Assembly: GCA_937875395.1 (NCBI GenBank)
Contig: CALNCU010000254.1
Span: 1-9,376 of the forward strand
Source of the DNA: an uncultured Armatimonadota bacterium
Lineage (GTDB): Bacteria > Armatimonadota > UBA5829 > DTJY01
Reading direction: 5' to 3'
DNA: 9,376 nucleotides
Below the pieces are notes generated by a model. That model saw only the letters and a program-made list of their open reading frames with translations, searched no databases and was not told where the DNA came from. Positions 5,923 through 9,376 of this stretch are shown here, in pieces; the stretch's first letter is position 1, and every line of letters starts with the position of its first letter. The translations under genes and the position numbers were made by a program.

Positions 5923-7749
5923 CTATAACCTCCCAAACATTTTATCAAGCTCACGGTTAGACAGGCAGACCACTATTGGGCGCCCGTGCGGGCACAGGTA
6001 CGGGTTGCTTGTCTCCGCAAGATCGGCTAAAAGAGCGGACATCTCTTCCATAGACATGTGCTCGCCGGCTTTAACGGACATCTTGCAGGCGGCGGCAGCC
6101 AGTATCCCTTCGCGCTGAATAACCAGGCGTTTTGCAGAGGTATTCTCCGCCATCTCTTCTATAATATCTCGAAGCACCTGCCCGCTGTTCTTGCTTGATA
6201 CCATTGCCGGCACGGAACGCACCGCAAAGGTATCCTTGCCGAACGGTTCTATCTCAAAGCCTATAGACTGCATCTCCTCAAGTTTGTTCTCCAGCACAAG
6301 GGCCTCTCTTCTGCCAAGGGAGAGAGTAACCGGAATCACAAGCCTCTGCACATGCCTGGAATCCCCGCCCGCCGCAAGCCTGTCAAAGAGCACCCTCTCG
6401 TGCGCCACGTGCTGGTCTACAAGCAGAATCCCCGCCGGGCTCTGCGCAACTATGTACATGTTTCTGGCCTGAGCCAGCACAACTGCATCTTTCAGCAGGT
6501 CACTGCTTTGCTGAGGCATAGCTTCCTGTGGCGATAAATTCTGCTCCGGGGGCGGCATGGAAGGCGCCGGGCCGGGCTCGGAGATAAGATCCATCCTTGC
6601 GGCAAGGGCGCTCCTGAAGGCCTCTAAATCCAGAACGCCGGAATGCGTCTCCGGGGCGGAGTGCCTGGGGGCGTATCTTATACCCCCGTGCTCCCGCTCA
6701 ACAGGCGCAGGCGGCAGAAACTCTGATCCGTCCGGCGCTACGGAAGAGGATGAAAGCGCATCCCTTATGGCGCCTGCAAGCAGGGTATGCACATCCCATT
6801 CCTTAACAAAGCGAACCTCTATCTTGGTGGGATGAACGTTAACATCTACAAGTTCCGGATCAGTATCTATAAAGCCTATGAACAGCGGGAACCTGCCCTG
6901 GGGGAGTATGCCTCGGTAGGCCTCGTCCAGGGCGTGTATAAGTATGCGGTTTTTGACGTATCTGCGGTTCACAAAGAAGTACTGGCCCGACCGGTTGGGC
7001 TTTGAGTAAGACGGTTTAGAGACAAATCCTCTTACTTTATACGGCCCCATTGTGCCGCGCACAGGCATAATCCCCTCTGCAGCATCCCTCCCAAAGACCG
7101 TGAGGACGGCATCTTCCAGCCGCCCAGAACCGCTGGATTTAAAGACCTGCCTATCGTTATGAATAAGGGTTATGGAGACCTCCGGGTGTGACAAGGCAAA
7201 CCGGTTTATCAGGTTAAGAACATGCCCCAGCTCGGTCTGCGGGGTTTTAAGGAACTTCTGGCGGGCCGGAACATTAAAGAAGAGTTCTCCCACGCTTATT
7301 GTTGTGCCTGCAGGCGAACCGGCATCAGTAACGCTCTCCGCCACGCCGCCCGAAGATACAACCTGCGTGCCCGCCTCATCCGCCTCTCTGCGGGTGGTAA
7401 TCTCCATATGTGAGACGGACGCAATGCTTGGCAGCGCCTCCCCCCTGAATCCAAGGGAGTATATTCTAAACAGGTCTTCCGCGCAGCTTATCTTAGAGGT
7501 TGCATGCCGTTTAAGCGCAATGGAGGCATCCGCCCGGGACATCCCGGCCCCGTTATCCGTAACCCGTATAAGGCGCTTCCCGCCATCCGACAGGTGTATT
7601 TTTATATCATCGGCGCCGGCATCAAGGGAGTTTTCCACAAGCTCCTTCACTACGGATGCAGGGCGCTCCACCACTTCTCCGGCGGCTATCTTATTTGCAG
7701 TAACATCATCTAATATATGGACAATAGATTCTGTATCTGTTTGCTTCAC
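5923..7749 (-). CDS. mutL: DNA mismatch repair protein MutL
   Basis: A 608-residue MutL, close to the usual length. The N-terminal GHKL ATPase has all motifs: VVKELVENSLDAGA (33-46, catalytic E36 and metal-binding N40), DNGAGM (65-70), RHATSK (81-86) and GFRGEAL (100-106), then PARQKFL (161-167) and VDVNVHPTKIEVRF (301-314). A Pro, Ser-rich linker spans about 335-415. The C-terminal dimerisation domain carries the endonuclease set: DQHVAHE (445-451), ACK (554-556), CPHGRP (586-591) and a terminal FGR (605-607). This marks the latent nicking type found in species without MutH. The usual Ala and final Glu of the first motif are Val448 and Asp456. It opens with GTG; GGAG is 13 bases upstream. 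MutS is not in the window. It heads an operon with two exported-protein genes. Confidence 0.97.
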   Translation of the reverse strand: MKQTDTESIVHILDDVTANKIAAGEVVERPASVVKELVENSLDAGADDIKIHLSDGGKRLIRVTDNGAGMSRADASIALKRHATSKISCAEDLFRIYSLGFRGEALPSIASVSHMEITTRREADEAGTQVVSSGGVAESVTDAGSPAGTTISVGELFFNVPARQKFLKTPQTELGHVLNLINRFALSHPEVSITLIHNDRQVFKSSGSGRLEDAVLTVFGRDAAEGIMPVRGTMGPYKVRGFVSKPSYSKPNRSGQYFFVNRRYVKNRILIHALDEAYRGILPQGRFPLFIGFIDTDPELVDVNVHPTKIEVRFVKEWDVHTLLAGAIRDALSSSSVAPDGSEFLPPAPVEREHGGIRYAPRHSAPETHSGVLDLEAFRSALAARMDLISEPGPAPSMPPPEQNLSPQEAMPQQSSDLLKDAVVLAQARNMYIVAQSPAGILLVDQHVAHERVLFDRLAAGGDSRHVQRLVIPVTLSLGRREALVLENKLEEMQSIGFEIEPFGKDTFAVRSVPAMVSSKNSGQVLRDIIEEMAENTSAKRLVIQREGILAAAACKMSVKAGEHMSMEEMSALLADLAETSNPYLCPHGRPIVVCLSNRELDKMFGRL

Positions 7750-7816
7750 GGTATGTTTTCCACTCCAAAATGTATTCTTTCAGGAAAAAGCTTACCAGAT
7801 TTACAGTAAAATTAAT

Positions 7817-7822
7817 AGTATA
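7817..7822 (-). promoter_or_regulatory. Possible -10 box for mutL
   Basis: TATACT on the minus strand lies about 68 bases before the mutL GTG. No convincing -35 is seen at the proper distance, so this is only a suggestion. It overlaps the 12-base palindrome at 7819-7830. Confidence 0.3.
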
Positions 7823-7830
7823 GAGCTATA
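7819..7830. promoter_or_regulatory. Palindrome between divergent promoters
   Basis: TATAGAGCTATA has perfect 5-base arms around a 2-base centre. It lies where a -35 element would be for the ankyrin gene (whose -35 is otherwise missing) and overlaps the possible mutL -10. A second near-palindrome, ACTGTTTAATCAGT (7866-7879), lies just past the predicted ankyrin start site. Either could be an operator, but short AT-rich palindromes arise by chance. Confidence 0.3.
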
Positions 7831-7843
7831 AACCCAAAGTTTG

Positions 7844-7852
7844 TGTTATAAT
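7844..7852 (+). promoter_or_regulatory. Extended -10 promoter of the ankyrin gene
   Basis: TGTTATAAT joins an extended TG motif (7844-7845) to a perfect TATAAT (7847-7852). No match to TTGACA sits 17 bases upstream (7824-7829). Transcription should start near 7859, giving a leader of about 55 bases, and a strong ribosome site GGAGGT (7901-7906) follows 7 bases before the GTG start. Confidence 0.6.
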
Positions 7853-7913
7853 TCACTTATTCGGCACTGTTTAATCAGTTAAATAATACGTTCTACAGCA
7901 GGAGGTAGAAGCA

Positions 7914-9239
7914 GTGTTTTCTAAGCGGTCACTCTGTATATTATACTCTATACTTGTCTTACTTCCCATGGGTGCATGCCGGGCGGATACGTTCTTTGAG
8001 GCAGCCGCCCGCGGAAACATGGGGATGGTTAAGTCTATGCTCAAGGGGAGCCCGGCCCTGGTGAAAACGGTGGATAAAGACGGCGCTACTGCGCTGCACT
8101 ATGCCGCCGCCACCGGTAAGCGCACCGCGGCAGAGTTTCTTCTTGCAAACGGCGCAGATGTTAACGCCCGCAAAAAGGATGGGGTTACTCCACTGCATGT
8201 TGCGGCGGCACTGGGCCAGAAGGACATAGCCGAGTTTCTGATATATAAAAAGGCCTCTGTTAATGCAACAGACAACAAGGGCAGAACTCCCTTAATGCTG
8301 GCCAAAGAGAGGCGGCACCCAATAGTTGCAAAGCTGCTTATGGCTGCCGGCGCAAAAGATGCTTCCGCAGCTCCCAAGACGCGGCAGAATACGGCGACAA
8401 AGGCTCCCGCTCCGGCACAGCCTAAAACGCCGGATAGAAAGCTGGTAGAGGCTCCCATGGATGCAGCAACGGCCGGCCTGCTTATCTGGACAGCCGCCTG
8501 CAAGGGCGATACGGATAAGGTTAAAAGCCTTCTAATATCGGCAGCGGGGCCCAACCTGGTTAACTATGAAACCAAGGGAGATCGCATGACCCCGCTCCAG
8601 GGTGCTGCAGCGTACGGGCATATGGATACGGTTCGGCTGCTTATTCTGCAGGGGGCAGAAGTAAACCATAAGGATTCCGCCGGTTCAACACCGCTCCATA
8701 TGGCGGCGTTCCACGGACACACTAAAATTGCGAACGTCCTGCTCTCAAGGGGTGCAGATATAAACGCCAGAGACAGGGCCGGAGAGACCCCCATCCACAG
8801 GGCGGCAAACGGAGGCCATACAGCTACGGTAACCCTGCTTGTTGCAAAGGGCGCCTCTGTTGATGCAAAGAACAATGCCGGTCTGACACCGCTTCATGAG
8901 GCGGCCATAAACGGCCATACGCCCATGGTAAAGCTTCTTATGCAGAAGGGTGCAGATAAGGATGCAAAGGATAACTCGGGCCGCATAGCACTGCAGTACG
9001 CGCAAGATAGAAAGCATGCGGCTACTGCAGAGGCGCTGAGCACTCTTGTCCCGGCCCCGGCAGAGAAACCGGTACCGGAAAAGCCCGTAGTAACCATTCA
9101 AAAAAAGCCTGCGCCCCAGGTAAAACCCCCGGCAGCAACACAGAAGAAGCCTGCCGCCAGAAAAAAATCTGCATCGGCAAAGGTTCCGTCGGCAAAGACT
9201 GCCGTAACGCCGCTCCCGGCGATTACCCCGGCGGACTAG
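7914..9239 (+). CDS. Exported ankyrin-repeat protein
   Basis: A 441-residue protein starting at GTG 7914 after GGAGGT. Residues 1-24 are a signal peptide; LLPMGAC (16-22) is a borderline lipobox, so it may be a lipoprotein anchored at Cys22. Ankyrin repeats follow in two blocks. The first has about four, residues 24-150, with clear copies DGATALHYAAATGKR and DGVTPLHVAAALGQK. A Pro, Ala, Thr-rich linker (151-186) separates it from about six more at 187-375, such as AGSTPLHMAAFHGH, AGETPIHRAANGGH and AGLTPLHEAAINGH. The tail (378-441) is rich in Pro, Lys and Ala with several KKP motifs. Ankyrin repeats bind proteins; the partner is unknown. It is divergent from mutL and alone on the plus strand here. 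Confidence 0.9.
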   Translation: MFSKRSLCILYSILVLLPMGACRADTFFEAAARGNMGMVKSMLKGSPALVKTVDKDGATALHYAAATGKRTAAEFLLANGADVNARKKDGVTPLHVAAALGQKDIAEFLIYKKASVNATDNKGRTPLMLAKERRHPIVAKLLMAAGAKDASAAPKTRQNTATKAPAPAQPKTPDRKLVEAPMDAATAGLLIWTAACKGDTDKVKSLLISAAGPNLVNYETKGDRMTPLQGAAAYGHMDTVRLLILQGAEVNHKDSAGSTPLHMAAFHGHTKIANVLLSRGADINARDRAGETPIHRAANGGHTATVTLLVAKGASVDAKNNAGLTPLHEAAINGHTPMVKLLMQKGADKDAKDNSGRIALQYAQDRKHAATAEALSTLVPAPAEKPVPEKPVVTIQKKPAPQVKPPAATQKKPAARKKSASAKVPSAKTAVTPLPAITPAD

Positions 9240-9267
9240 CAGTAGACCAAATTAATATAGCGGGCGG

Positions 9268-9376
9268 TGCTTCGGCAGCGGCGCCTTCGGCTCTGCGACC
9301 GAAGTATCGCCCCGGGGATTAATCCCCTTGCAACGCCCACGGCATACTTCATGCTCTGCGACCGGAGTATCGCCCA
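9268..9376. repeat. Second tandem pair of the hairpin repeat
   Basis: Unit 3 folds 9268-9285 on 9289-9306. It shares TGCTTCGGCAGCGGCG with unit 1 (16 of 16 identical) and CTCTGCGACCGAAGTATCGC (9291-9310) with unit 1 (20 of 20). A perfect 14-base palindrome GGGGATTAATCCCC (9314-9327) stands where unit 1 has GGGG/CCCC. Unit 4 repeats CTCTGCGACCGGAGTATCGCC (9354-9374), with a stem ATACTTC (9344-9350) and GGAGTAT (9364-9370). The spacing is 63 bases. It lies 28 bases after the ankyrin stop codon and could act as a terminator, though there is no T-run. Confidence 0.75.

Noticed and set aside
5576..6118. A 180-codon plus-strand frame across the mutL/620-residue gene junction
   Set aside because: It is antisense to two well-supported genes, has Ser and Pro-rich low-complexity content and no ribosome site.
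8099..8554. Antisense frames inside the ankyrin gene
   Set aside because: Repeat-rich GC-biased sequence leaves long antisense frames open; none has a start signal.
1..9376. CRISPR array or integron attC sites in the repeats
   Set aside because: There are only two units per site, with unequal and conserved 'spacers', no cas or integrase gene, and no RYYYAAC/GTTRRRY core.

Overview
The window is an ordinary-looking chromosomal stretch from a bacterium, with moderate to high G+C, frequent ATA isoleucine codons and mostly export-oriented genes. I cannot place the organism firmly. Four exported proteins, a phasin-like protein, a small zinc-ribbon protein of the BCAM0308 type and a MutL carrying endonuclease motifs suggest a little-cultured environmental lineage. 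Armatimonadota is my weak guess, from the general look of the two large exported proteins. No mobile-element genes, rRNA, tRNA or CRISPR array are visible.

Layout. Positions 1-178 hold two tandem copies of a hairpin-forming intergenic repeat and a GC-rich hairpin that probably ends the leftmost operon. That operon runs on the minus strand: a zinc-ribbon protein (537-1040) followed by a phasin-like coiled-coil protein (179-514). The 229-base gap upstream of it (1041-1269) has no gene but holds a nested hairpin whose loop is complementary to two nearby repeats. Next is an exported protein of unknown function (1270-2067, minus). Its promoter is nearly a perfect sigma70 promoter, placed so close to the coding region that the mRNA should be leaderless. 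A divergent gene (2174-2626, plus) encodes a small membrane-anchored or exported OB-fold protein. Its 3' end overlaps that of the next, convergent operon by 46 bases.

The central minus-strand operon is mutL (5923-7749), then a 620-residue exported protein (4051-5913), then a 484-residue exported protein with a C-terminal Ig-like domain (2581-4035). Gaps are only 9 and 15 bases, so the three are probably co-transcribed although mismatch repair and the cell envelope have no obvious link. A divergent gene on the plus strand (7914-9239) encodes an exported protein with about ten ankyrin repeats. It has an extended -10 promoter and small palindromes in the shared 164-base control region. The window ends (9268-9376) with two more copies of the repeat seen at the start, in the same orientation.

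The points most worth following are the intergenic repeat family with a compensatory base change in its stem, the structured leader at 1098-1181, the apparently leaderless gene at 2067, and the union of mutL with two conserved-looking exported proteins. I do not see a clear new defence or mobile system here.
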